Of a stretch of 64,000 nt of DNA, positions 45,267 through 53,020 are shown piece after piece. A model generated the notes under the pieces. The model had not been told where the DNA came from, did not search any database, and saw only the letters and a program-made list of their open reading frames with translations. The stretch lies in contig WRJC01000007.1 in NCBI GenBank assembly GCA_009782405.1, positions 33,734 to 97,733 on the forward strand, in the 5' to 3' direction. This stretch comes from Oscillospiraceae bacterium. GTDB lineage: Bacteria > Bacillota_A > Clostridia > Oscillospirales > WRJC01. Both the position numbers and the translations under genes were made by a program. Positions within the stretch are counted from its first letter, which is position 1, and each line of letters begins with the position of its first letter.

Positions 45267-46766
45267 GTGAAAAAAACAAGTTCGAAAATATTTATGTTCA
45301 CGGCAGTTTTTGCAGTTGCCATGCTCGCCTTTTCATGCGGCGGGGATTCCAAAAGCCCCTCGCAAGATTTGCCGCCGGACGAAAAAATTCAGGAAAAAGC
45401 CGGAGACGACGCCGAAAGCGAACCGCAGGACCCGCGCCTGTCGATAAAGGAAGATATCCCCGAACTGCATTTTGGCGGAACGTCCTATACCATCATATAC
45501 CCCACCTGGAGCATGTACACCGATTATTATTTCGCCGAAGACGAAATCGGCGAAAAAATGAACGATTCGGTTTACAGAAGGACCAAAAACATCGAAGAGC
45601 GCTTCGACATAAGCATAAATCCCGTGACCAACGGCTATATAGAAACCATTCACCCGTCAATATCGAAATCGGTGAAATCCGGCAGCGACGATTACCAGAT
45701 GGCTTTGACCCACTGCATCGCGGGCGTGGCCGAACTGTCCACCGGCGGGCTCGTTTTGGACTGGAACAAAATCCCCATCGTAGATTTTTCGAAACCGTGG
45801 TGGAACCAGAGAATGAACGAAACCATGTCGGTTGAGGGGGTGCTTCTCACCGCTGTGAGCGATTTCATCATATTCGACCCGAACGTGATATATTTCAACA
45901 AGAGGATAGCGCAAGAACTCGATATGGGCGACATTTACAAAATCGTCAGGGACGGCGGCTGGACTTGGGCCAAACTTTCCGAATTTGCCAAGCTCGCTTC
46001 AAAGGATCTGAACGGCGACGGCAAATTCGACAAGGAAGACCAGTACGGCTTTGTCACGCACATCGGCTGGATGATGGAAAACGCGATACAGTCGAGCGGG
46101 ATTTACATATCCAGAATCGGCGAAGACGGCTATCCGGCGATCAATCTCAACACCGAAAAATTCGGCAACCTCATGAACGACCTTTATGAGCTGATGCTGG
46201 TGGGCAGCCAGACTTATTTGGGCGATTGGGATGCAAACAACCTCTCGGCGGTTTTCGAGTCTCAAGTGCCCATGAGCAGCGACAGGGCGCTGTTTCATGT
46301 AGACCCGCTCAGCGCGGGCAAAAGATACCGCGCATACGACGTGGAGTTCGGAATACTCCCCTTCCCGAAATACGACGAAGCGCAAAGCGAATATCTCAGC
46401 CTTTCCTGGAACGGCTTCATCATGATACCCCAAACCGCCGACCCCGAAATGGCGGGGGCGGTGAATGAAGCGCTCGCCGCCGAAAGCTACAGGCTCACGG
46501 TTCCGGCCTATTACGACGTCCTTTTGACCTCCAAATTGGCGAGGGACGTCGAATCCACAGAGATGATCGATATAATCTACAAGGGGGCGGTTTACGATTT
46601 CGCGCTGAATTTCGGAAACTGGACCCCGCTTTCGCTTTCCGTGTCGAATATACTCGGAACAAAAAAATCGCCCGATTACGTTTCGTTCATAGAAAAAAAC
46701 GAAAATTCTTTCAACAAACAGATGAAAACCGTATACGACAAAATCAGGGAAAACTATCTCGGTTAG
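45267..46766 (+). CDS. Extracellular solute-binding lipoprotein SBP4
   Basis: A 499-residue lipoprotein (lipobox AFSC, Cys24). Signatures: GEKMNDSVYRRT...IEERFD, the DLNGDGKFDKED loop, SKPWWNQRMNETMSV, PAYYDVLLTSKLARDVES and the terminal KIRENYLG. It is very similar to SBP8 (62217) almost end to end, far more than to the other six, pointing to a recent duplication. The start is GTG 45267, 8 bases behind GGAGG; a frame opening earlier runs antisense-like inside the URO-D-like gene. Its stop overlaps the convergent nucleoside hydrolase by 4 bp. Confidence 0.88.
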   Translation: MKKTSSKIFMFTAVFAVAMLAFSCGGDSKSPSQDLPPDEKIQEKAGDDAESEPQDPRLSIKEDIPELHFGGTSYTIIYPTWSMYTDYYFAEDEIGEKMNDSVYRRTKNIEERFDISINPVTNGYIETIHPSISKSVKSGSDDYQMALTHCIAGVAELSTGGLVLDWNKIPIVDFSKPWWNQRMNETMSVEGVLLTAVSDFIIFDPNVIYFNKRIAQELDMGDIYKIVRDGGWTWAKLSEFAKLASKDLNGDGKFDKEDQYGFVTHIGWMMENAIQSSGIYISRIGEDGYPAINLNTEKFGNLMNDLYELMLVGSQTYLGDWDANNLSAVFESQVPMSSDRALFHVDPLSAGKRYRAYDVEFGILPFPKYDEAQSEYLSLSWNGFIMIPQTADPEMAGAVNEALAAESYRLTVPAYYDVLLTSKLARDVESTEMIDIIYKGAVYDFALNFGNWTPLSLSVSNILGTKKSPDYVSFIEKNENSFNKQMKTVYDKIRENYLG

Positions 46767-47677
46767 TTTAGGGCGGCGAGTTTGCCAAACAAATCCCCGA
46801 CCAAAGCATCCCTGTTTACGTGGTATATGTATTTGATGAAATGCCTGCTGCCGTCGTATGCGTAATGCCCGTCATATTCGGGGATGGGGCTTTTTTCCAG
46901 GCGTTCCCCGAAAAATCTTCCGTCTATCAGCCATGCTACAGCGGTGACATCCCATATGACGCGGGTCCACGGGCTGCCTTTCGCATATGAGGAAGCTTCT
47001 TCTATCGTGTTTTGCGCCAAATAGTCGCTGATTTTGTTTTTTCCCAAAAGCCACTTTTCCAGTTCCGCTTCGCTCACCGTGAATGCCGAAACCACGCCCG
47101 CGCAAGGCAGCTGCACGAGCGGCGCGCCGCATCCGAAAATGACCCTCGCCGCCGCGACGTCTTGATACAGGTTGAATTCCTTCGTGTCGTTCCAGTGCAG
47201 GCTGTTTCCGCCCAGCCAGACGATTACGATGTTTTCTATGATTTCGGGTTTCATCAAAATCGCGGAGGCGATGTTCGTTATCGCGCCGATTGCGACTGCA
47301 TACAGCGGATTTTCCGGGGAATATCGCCCCGCAAGATCGGCGAAATGCTCGGCGGCGGGGGATATTTCGGGAGATGTTTCGTTTTTCAGGTATTGGTTTG
47401 AACCTTTGAATACTTTTGTGCCCTCTGCGCCGCCGATCATCGAAATCACCTTTATTATTTCCTCGTAGCTTTTTTCCATCCCGTCTTTCGGCCCGGAAGA
47501 TTTCCCGTTGTGAAACGGGGCGGCATATATCGCCTTGATGTTCAGTTTCTGCCTGTTTGCGAACATATACGCTATGGCGAATTGGTCGTCGATTTCGTTG
47601 TATGCGTCCGTGTCTAAAATGACGTCTATATTTGCCGAAGGCCTTTCGAGATTTTTTATATGCGTCAATGTATCCAT
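46763..47677 (-). CDS. Inosine-uridine preferring nucleoside hydrolase family protein
   Basis: A 304-residue enzyme cleaving N-glycosidic bonds of ribonucleosides, or a related reaction. The Ca-binding nucleoside-hydrolase motif is present as DVILDTDAYNEIDDQFA (18-34), with Asp22, Asp24, Asp30 and Asp31 as expected ligands. A second conserved block (NIVIVWLGGNSLHWNDTKEFN) and the C-terminal HVNRDALVGDLF complete the family pattern. The start at 47677 has AAGGAGCGG upstream; earlier frames begin before the predicted transcription start. It is a single-gene unit. Confidence 0.88.
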   Translation of the reverse strand: MDTLTHIKNLERPSANIDVILDTDAYNEIDDQFAIAYMFANRQKLNIKAIYAAPFHNGKSSGPKDGMEKSYEEIIKVISMIGGAEGTKVFKGSNQYLKNETSPEISPAAEHFADLAGRYSPENPLYAVAIGAITNIASAILMKPEIIENIVIVWLGGNSLHWNDTKEFNLYQDVAAARVIFGCGAPLVQLPCAGVVSAFTVSEAELEKWLLGKNKISDYLAQNTIEEASSYAKGSPWTRVIWDVTAVAWLIDGRFFGERLEKSPIPEYDGHYAYDGSRHFIKYIYHVNRDALVGDLFGKLAALN

Positions 47678-47722
47678 AATTTTCCGCTCCTTAATTTTTT
47701 TTATCTTGGCCATCATGGGACT

Positions 47723-47751
47723 ATTGTAACATATTGCGGATGTAAATGCAA
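47723..47751 (-). promoter_or_regulatory. Promoter of the nucleoside hydrolase gene
   Basis: Minus strand: TTGCAT (47746-47751), 17-bp spacer, TACAAT (47723-47728). Confidence 0.65.
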
Positions 47752-47753
47752 TA
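47732..47753. promoter_or_regulatory. Palindrome overlapping the nucleoside hydrolase -35
   Basis: Arms TATTGC (47732-47737) and GCAATA (47748-47753) with 10 bases between. It covers the -35 and spacer, the place of a repressor site; it also lies upstream of the divergent GH36 gene. Confidence 0.4.
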
Positions 47754-47851
47754 CTTTTTCAAAAATGCAGAATTGATATTTTCATCATTATTGGAATTTT
47801 TTTTCGAAATATTCCGGAAAAACAAAAAAAATATATAAAAGGGGTGAAAGC

Positions 47852-49963
47852 ATGACAAAACCGACGACAATGCACTACAAAAGCGGGGACAGGGAGGTGT
47901 TCAGGTTTGTTTCGGGGACTACCGTTTTAGAAGAAGGCGTCAAAAACGGCTGCTATGCGGGGCTGTACTGGTCCGCTTCAAACCATGTGCACCGGGAAAA
48001 TGTTTTGGGGCATATTTCCTCTCTCGACCCTGCGGCGTTTCCTGTAAACAGCTTCCAGCTGGAAATTGACGGCCAGTCTTTGCACAACAGGTGGGAATTT
48101 GTTGAAAACACGCAAAAAACCGAAGAAAACGGGCATATCGTTTCAATCACGAAATTAAGGCACGGCCTGCGGCCCGTGGAAGTGGATGTATGCACGAGGC
48201 TCGACGGCACGGCATTTGTCGCCCGCTGGCTGGAAATAAAAAACACCGGGGACAAAGCCGCCGCCCTTTCGAAAGTTTCCCCGTTTTGCGGGGTTTTGTG
48301 GCATAACAAATTTTTCGTCTGGGACAACATAGAAACTTCGCTGTCCAAGCACAAAAATTGCGAGACCCCCTTTTCGGTCGCCTATTTGGACGGATACACG
48401 CAAGCCGAGGAATTCAACCTGAAATGGGTCGATGTTTCTCTGCCCGAGTATGTGTTCGCAAACCATTACAGGCAAATATACGGCGCGCCGTACTATATCG
48501 CAAGAAACAACATAAACGGCGAGAGTTTCATCATAGCCCTGGCTTGGTCGGGGGGATTTGAAACGAAGTTCGCCTATGACAGGATAAACAAAATTTTATC
48601 CTTTGAAACCGGCCCTTACGGCAAGGCCCCGCTCAGGGTTATCGAAGCCGGCGAGAAGGTGATTTCCCCCGCTGCGCATATCGGGATATCGCATTATGGG
48701 ATCGACGAAACCGCCGAGGAATGGCGCGCGCATTTGAGAAGCTCGGTGATACCGCAGCGCAAAGGCAAAAAACGCGCCTATACCATAGGGGCAAGGGTAG
48801 TCGAAGAACCCGGGGATTGGATATTGCGCGAAATCGACATAGCGCATGAAATGGGCATCGAAGCTTTCATGGTCGATGCGGGTTGGTACGGCGAGCCTTT
48901 TTCGGATTGGGGCAAACACCGCGGCGATTGGTTCGAAGGCTCTTTTTTGCCGGAGGGGGGACTCGCCAAAATCAGGGAATACTGCCACAAAAGGGACATG
49001 ATGTTCGGGCTCTGGATGGAGCCGGAAGCCATAACCCCGGAAAGCGAGATATACAAAAAACACCCGGAATTCAAAACCGAAGGCGACTCGTGGGAAATGA
49101 ATCTGTCGAATCCCGAAGCGGCGAAATATGTCACAGATTGCATCAAAGAGGTAATACTGGACAAAAAATTGGACTTTTTCAAAACCGATTACAATATGCG
49201 CCCGGCAGAGGCATACGCTTCGCTGAAAGGAGGTTATGCAGAAAACAAAACTTGGCGGCACTTCGAAGCGCTTTACGGCGTGTATGAAGAGGTGAGGCGG
49301 CAGAATCCGGACATAGCGATGGAAAGCTGCGCCGGGGGCGGAGGCAGGACCGACCTTGGAATGATGAGCCGGTTCGATTACTGCGCCGAATCCGATTTCA
49401 GCCAGCTGCCCCACACCATACGCAGGTTAAACGCGATGACTTTGTTTTTGCCTCCGGAGGCCATCGTATATTACCACAACCACATACAGGACGCCCACCA
49501 GCTCGCAGACGTCGAAACGCATTTGCGCGTGACGTTGTTCGCCCTTCCCATATATGTGGGCTTCGGCGCACAGAATGCGGACAGAAACAGCATATATTTC
49601 GAAAAAACGCGCGAATACATAGCGCTTGCCAAGGGATTTTGCCGCCCTGTGCTCGAAGGGGGAGCGGCGGTGTACCACCATACCCCATATATCGGCATGG
49701 CCAACCCGGCGGATTTTTGCGCGCTCGAATACGGCGCAAAAGACAAATCGAGGGGATATTGCGGGATTTTTAAACTCGATTCGGGCCAAGCCATCTACAA
49801 TTTGCGGCTAAAAGGCGTGGATTTGGGCAAAAATTACGAAGTAACTTTCAAAAACAGCGGGGCAAAAGTCAAGCTGTGCGGGTTTGAAATTGCGAACACG
49901 GGGCTGAACATAGAACTTGAGAGCATAAACACTTCGGAACTGATATTGTACGAAAACATATAA
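47852..49963 (+). CDS. GH36 alpha-galactosidase, cytoplasmic
   Basis: A 703-residue glycosidase of GH36 type, hydrolysing alpha-1,6-linked galactose from oligosaccharides such as raffinose or galactomannan fragments. It has an N-terminal beta-sandwich, then the barrel: EAFMVDAGWYGEPFSDWGKH, RDMMFGLWMEPEAI, the nucleophile Asp446 in FFKTDYNMRP, ESCAGGGGRTDLGMMSRFDY, and the acid/base Asp515 in AESDFSQ. No signal peptide, so it acts on imported sugars. ATG 47852 has AAAAGGGG upstream. SBP5 follows after 11 bp and probably supplies its substrate. Confidence 0.92.
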   Translation: MTKPTTMHYKSGDREVFRFVSGTTVLEEGVKNGCYAGLYWSASNHVHRENVLGHISSLDPAAFPVNSFQLEIDGQSLHNRWEFVENTQKTEENGHIVSITKLRHGLRPVEVDVCTRLDGTAFVARWLEIKNTGDKAAALSKVSPFCGVLWHNKFFVWDNIETSLSKHKNCETPFSVAYLDGYTQAEEFNLKWVDVSLPEYVFANHYRQIYGAPYYIARNNINGESFIIALAWSGGFETKFAYDRINKILSFETGPYGKAPLRVIEAGEKVISPAAHIGISHYGIDETAEEWRAHLRSSVIPQRKGKKRAYTIGARVVEEPGDWILREIDIAHEMGIEAFMVDAGWYGEPFSDWGKHRGDWFEGSFLPEGGLAKIREYCHKRDMMFGLWMEPEAITPESEIYKKHPEFKTEGDSWEMNLSNPEAAKYVTDCIKEVILDKKLDFFKTDYNMRPAEAYASLKGGYAENKTWRHFEALYGVYEEVRRQNPDIAMESCAGGGGRTDLGMMSRFDYCAESDFSQLPHTIRRLNAMTLFLPPEAIVYYHNHIQDAHQLADVETHLRVTLFALPIYVGFGAQNADRNSIYFEKTREYIALAKGFCRPVLEGGAAVYHHTPYIGMANPADFCALEYGAKDKSRGYCGIFKLDSGQAIYNLRLKGVDLGKNYEVTFKNSGAKVKLCGFEIANTGLNIELESINTSELILYENI

Positions 49964-49974
49964 AGGGGGCCGAC

Positions 49975-51492
49975 ATGAAAAGTTTTGCGAAAATTATGGC
50001 GTTGGCATTGTCTTTGGCGCTTGTTTTTGTTCTGGCGATTGCATCTTCGTGCGGCGACGGCGGGACAAAAACTTCGGGCGGCGACGATGCGAAAATTCCG
50101 GACAAAGCCGAAGAAGCGGGCGCAGAAACGGACAAACCGGCAGACGGCGGGCTATTTCGCGATGCGGTGCCCGAACTCGATTTCGGAGGATATGAGTACA
50201 AAGTGGTGACCGGAATCTACGGCAGGGAAAACCAAGAACTCTTCCCCGAATCGGAAATCGGGGAAATACTCAACGACACGATCTATTCGCGCAACAAAAA
50301 GATCGAAGAACGGCTCAACATAATTTACAAGGCCGATACGATGGATCTCATGCAGCTGCTCTCCTCTCTGAGCAAAAACGTCAAAGCGGGCGACGGGGTT
50401 TACGACATGTATATGCAAATCGACAGGGATGCATATTCGGCCGCAGGGCAGAGCCTGCTGCACCCGCTGGACAGGCTGCCCTATGTGGATCTGTCGCAGC
50501 CCTACTGGTGCCAGCTCCCAAACAAGCAGCTGACAGTCGGCGGCAGGCTGTACTGGGCGTTTTCCGACGACATGCTCTCGCATTTCGAAGCCACCGTGGT
50601 GCTGTATTTCAACAAAAAGCAGGTGCAGGACTTGGGGCTTGGCGATTTGTACGGTTTGGTGCGCTCCGGCGCCTGGACTCACGACACCATGTATGAATTT
50701 GCCAAACTCGCGATAAAGGACGCGGACGGCGACGGGAAAATGACCGAAGAGGATTATTGGGGGTTCATAAGCGAATCGGACTATTTTTACCAGCCATTTT
50801 GGATATCGGCGGGAATCACCTTGGTCGGCAAGGACGAAAACGACATCCCGTATTTTTCGGTGCCGGGAAACCAGAAGTTTTTCGACATGGCCGAAAAGGT
50901 CACCGACGAGCTGAAATCCAGAGATGGGATGTATCTCGAAAGCCAAAAAGTGAAATTGCCGGCTTATCCGGGAAACTCGACGGAAGCGAGAGTGGCTTTC
51001 TTCAGGGCGGGGCACGGGCTGTTCATGGTGGGCGCGATACAGGAAATGGTTCAGCTCAGGGACATGCCCGACGATTTCGGGATTATACCTTTCCCAAAAT
51101 ACGCCGCCGACCAGCCGCAGTATTACACCAGAGTTTGCGGAGGCTTCCCCTACGTAATACCCAACACCTGCGAAAACCCCGAACTGGCAGGGGCATTGTT
51201 GGAAATCATGGCCTGCGATGCCCGAAACATGATCATTCCGGCATATTACGAATCCGCGCTGAAAACCAAATATTCCCGGGACGCGGACACCGCCGAAATG
51301 CTCGATTTGATATTTGACACGAGGGTGTACGATCTGGGCGACACAATATGGTACAACCCCATAAGAATAGACTACACCGACGTATTCGCAAAAGGCGACA
51401 ACTCTTTTGCCTCGGCCACGGAAAAAAACGCGGAAAAATATGCGAAGGTCATAGACAAAGCGGTTTCCGCCATTTTGGAAAGCGGGCAATAG
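49975..51492 (+). CDS. Extracellular solute-binding lipoprotein SBP5
   Basis: A 505-residue lipoprotein (lipobox ASSC, Cys26) with a short acidic linker. Signatures: GEILNDTIYSRN...IEERLN, a Ca-loop DADGDGKMTEED with Thr replacing the usual third acidic position, SQPYWCQLP (PYW instead of PWW), and PAYYESALKTKYSRDADT. Operon partner of the GH36 enzyme 11 bp upstream, so an alpha-galactoside is a reasonable guess for its ligand. No permease gene follows. Confidence 0.87.
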   Translation: MKSFAKIMALALSLALVFVLAIASSCGDGGTKTSGGDDAKIPDKAEEAGAETDKPADGGLFRDAVPELDFGGYEYKVVTGIYGRENQELFPESEIGEILNDTIYSRNKKIEERLNIIYKADTMDLMQLLSSLSKNVKAGDGVYDMYMQIDRDAYSAAGQSLLHPLDRLPYVDLSQPYWCQLPNKQLTVGGRLYWAFSDDMLSHFEATVVLYFNKKQVQDLGLGDLYGLVRSGAWTHDTMYEFAKLAIKDADGDGKMTEEDYWGFISESDYFYQPFWISAGITLVGKDENDIPYFSVPGNQKFFDMAEKVTDELKSRDGMYLESQKVKLPAYPGNSTEARVAFFRAGHGLFMVGAIQEMVQLRDMPDDFGIIPFPKYAADQPQYYTRVCGGFPYVIPNTCENPELAGALLEIMACDARNMIIPAYYESALKTKYSRDADTAEMLDLIFDTRVYDLGDTIWYNPIRIDYTDVFAKGDNSFASATEKNAEKYAKVIDKAVSAILESGQ

Positions 51493-51512
51493 GCGGAAAG
51501 GCGCATGAAAGA

Positions 51513-51543
51513 GGGGCGGGACACTGTGACCGGTGACCGCCCC
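51513..51543. terminator. Hairpin after SBP5
   Basis: GGGGCGG (51513-51519) / CCGCCCC (51537-51543), 7-bp stem, 17-base loop, 20 bases after the SBP5 stop and before the end of the stalk remnant on the other strand. No strong T-tract; possibly a bidirectional terminator. Confidence 0.5.
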
Positions 51544-51560
51544 ATTCGCATTTTGCCCGG

Positions 51561-51755
51561 TTATTTTGCGAAAACGATGATGACCTCGCGGGTGCTGCCG
51601 ACCCAGGCGATCCGGCAGCCGACGTTCTCCGCCGCAAACCGCATGGCACTCACCGTAATCGGGGCGAATTTGAACAGCGTCATCGTGAGCGCGAACATAG
51701 TTGCGACGGCTGTGATTGTTTTTGTCGTTTTTTGTCTTTTTTCCTCCGTTTGATT
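51561..51755 (-). pseudogene. Remnant of a stalk-domain (copper amine oxidase N-terminal-like) secreted protein
   Basis: The minus-strand frame ending at the TAA 51561-51563 reads VSAMRFAAENVGCRIAWVGS followed by TREVIIVFAK. This matches the last repeat half of stalk domains (pattern VPVRFVAEnlGceVsW...VxI). Upstream in frame, a Lys/Thr-rich stretch and a hydrophobic TAVATMFALTMTLFKFAP look like a signal peptide. The body between is missing, and no start codon lies behind the GGAGG near 51748. I read this as an internal deletion that left signal and C-terminus only. The rest of the 328-bp gap after SBP5 holds only the hairpin and the promoter of the next unit. Confidence 0.5.
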
Positions 51756-51776
51756 TTTGTGTTTTTTAATTTGTTG

Positions 51777-51805
51777 TTGATTTTTTCGGCAGGGCGTGGT
51801 ATAAT
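51777..51805 (+). promoter_or_regulatory. Promoter upstream of the Rpn-like fragment and relBE
   Basis: TTGATT (51777-51782), 17-bp spacer, TATAAT (51800-51805). Confidence 0.7.
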
Positions 51806-51838
51806 GGGGTCATCGAATATATGAAAGGGGGCGGCGAT

Positions 51839-52084
51839 ATGGGAAAAGAACGCAAAAGGACCAAGATAGACGAGATCATGAAGCATTTGTTCACGGTGTC
51901 CAAGGAAACATTGGTGGCCATGCTCAACAGCCTGTTCGGTGAAACCTTCAAAACCGATGACGTGGAGATCATCCAGACAAATTCGGAGTTCGACGATTCC
52001 GGCTTCAAGATAATACAAGGAGACATATTTTTCAGGATAGGCGGCAAGACTGCCGGCAAGCCGTGCCATTTCCATGGGAACTGA
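51839..52084 (+). pseudogene. Truncated Rpn/PD-(D/E)XK nuclease-family protein (N-terminal fragment)
   Basis: The 81 residues (ATG 51839, GGGGGCGG upstream) read like the first part of the transposase-associated PD-(D/E)XK nuclease (Rpn-like) family: an IDEIMKHLFTVSKETLVAML helix, LNSLFGETFKTDDVEIIQTN, then FKIIQGDIFFRIGG and GKPCHFH, just where the family continues with the HFHVEFQT core. A stop comes two residues later and no continuation is visible in other frames before the antitoxin gene, so the catalytic region is lost. An intact promoter precedes it. Confidence 0.6.
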
Positions 52085-52148
52085 AAGAAAAAATTTAGTC
52101 CATACGCAAATCGCAATAAAACCCGGATAATGAAGAGGAGAAAAACCC

Positions 52149-52412
52149 ATGAACTCGATAATAATGAATTTCGGCGACGAAACCGATACAAACACGGCGT
52201 ACACCCAGCTCAGAAAGCAATATCCAAAAGCCAAAATAACCAAAACCAGCAAGTCCCTCGACGAAATGCTCGATGACGAATGGTTGCTTGCGCTTGCGGA
52301 GGAGCGCAAGAGAAACGACAGCGGCGTTAGATATACGCTTGAGGAAGTCATGGCGGAACTCGGGATCGCACAAGAAGAAATCGATGAAATGGAGGACGTG
52401 GAAATCGAATGA
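52149..52412 (+). CDS. RelB/DinJ-like antitoxin
   Basis: An 87-residue acidic protein. The C-terminal half SGVRYTLEEVMAELGIAQ and the overlap with a RelE-type gene (ATGA) indicate a type II antitoxin that binds and neutralises the toxin and represses the operon. AAGAGGAG lies upstream of the ATG. The N-terminal half (GDETDTNTAYTQLRKQYPKA) is unusual and gives little family signal. Confidence 0.7.
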   Translation: MNSIIMNFGDETDTNTAYTQLRKQYPKAKITKTSKSLDEMLDDEWLLALAEERKRNDSGVRYTLEEVMAELGIAQEEIDEMEDVEIE

Positions 52413-53020
52413 GCTATCAAGCCAAATTGAGCGAAAAGGCAAAAAAAGACATGAAATCGTTCAACCCCGTCCAACAACGGCAAATAATAAACGCCATACA
52501 GAAAGTGGCCGAAAACCCGCTGCCTCAAAATGAAGGCGGGTATGGCAAGCCGCTGGAAAACAAGCAAGGCAGGAATTTGACCGGGTTATGCAAGATCACG
52601 CTCAAGAAGCTTGGCATACGCGTTGTCTACGAATTGATCCGCACAGAGACAGCGATGGAGTTACAAACAAAAATATTTTTCAATTATTGCCAGATTGATA
52701 TATGTTCCATAGCTTTGACAATATTCCGCCGCTGTCTTTCAATTCGCCGAAAGAACCCATTTCCGCTATGCGCCCATTCTGAAAGACATATATGCAGTCG
52801 AACATGGGCAGCAAATGAAGCCTGTGCAATGTGCTTACAATGCAAGCGTCCGGAAACATGGCAAACAGCCGCTGATAAATTTTCGTTTCCGTTTCCGCGT
52901 CCAAACTGCCTGTGGGTTCATCCAGCAATATCAGGCTGCTTTCGCGCATGGCCAAAACGCCGCGGGCCAAAGCAAGCCGCTGTTTTTCCCCGCCCGACAA
53001 ATTTACGCCGTTTTCCCTGA
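52409..53020 (+). pseudogene. RelE-family mRNA interferase toxin with damaged C-terminus
   Basis: Residues 1 to about 82 are RelE-like: SYQAKLSEKAKKDMKSFNPV, then GKPLENKQGRNLTGLCKITL and LGIRVVYELIRTETAME. At about 52,665 the family's last strand (pattern IVVIGAREDDEVY) is missing and the frame runs on for about 120 residues of Cys/Arg/Pro-rich sequence. That tail is simply the antisense of the ABC exporter gene, whose 3' end is at 52680. The toxin probably lost its end when the exporter gene arrived; it may be inactive, leaving the antitoxin intact. Confidence 0.65.

Noticed and set aside
50152..51489. 445-residue minus-strand open frame opposite SBP5
   Set aside because: Antisense shadow of SBP5, same reasoning.
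51513..51543. Riboswitch or attenuator after SBP5
   Set aside because: It follows a stop codon and precedes only a gene remnant on the other strand; a simple hairpin explains it.
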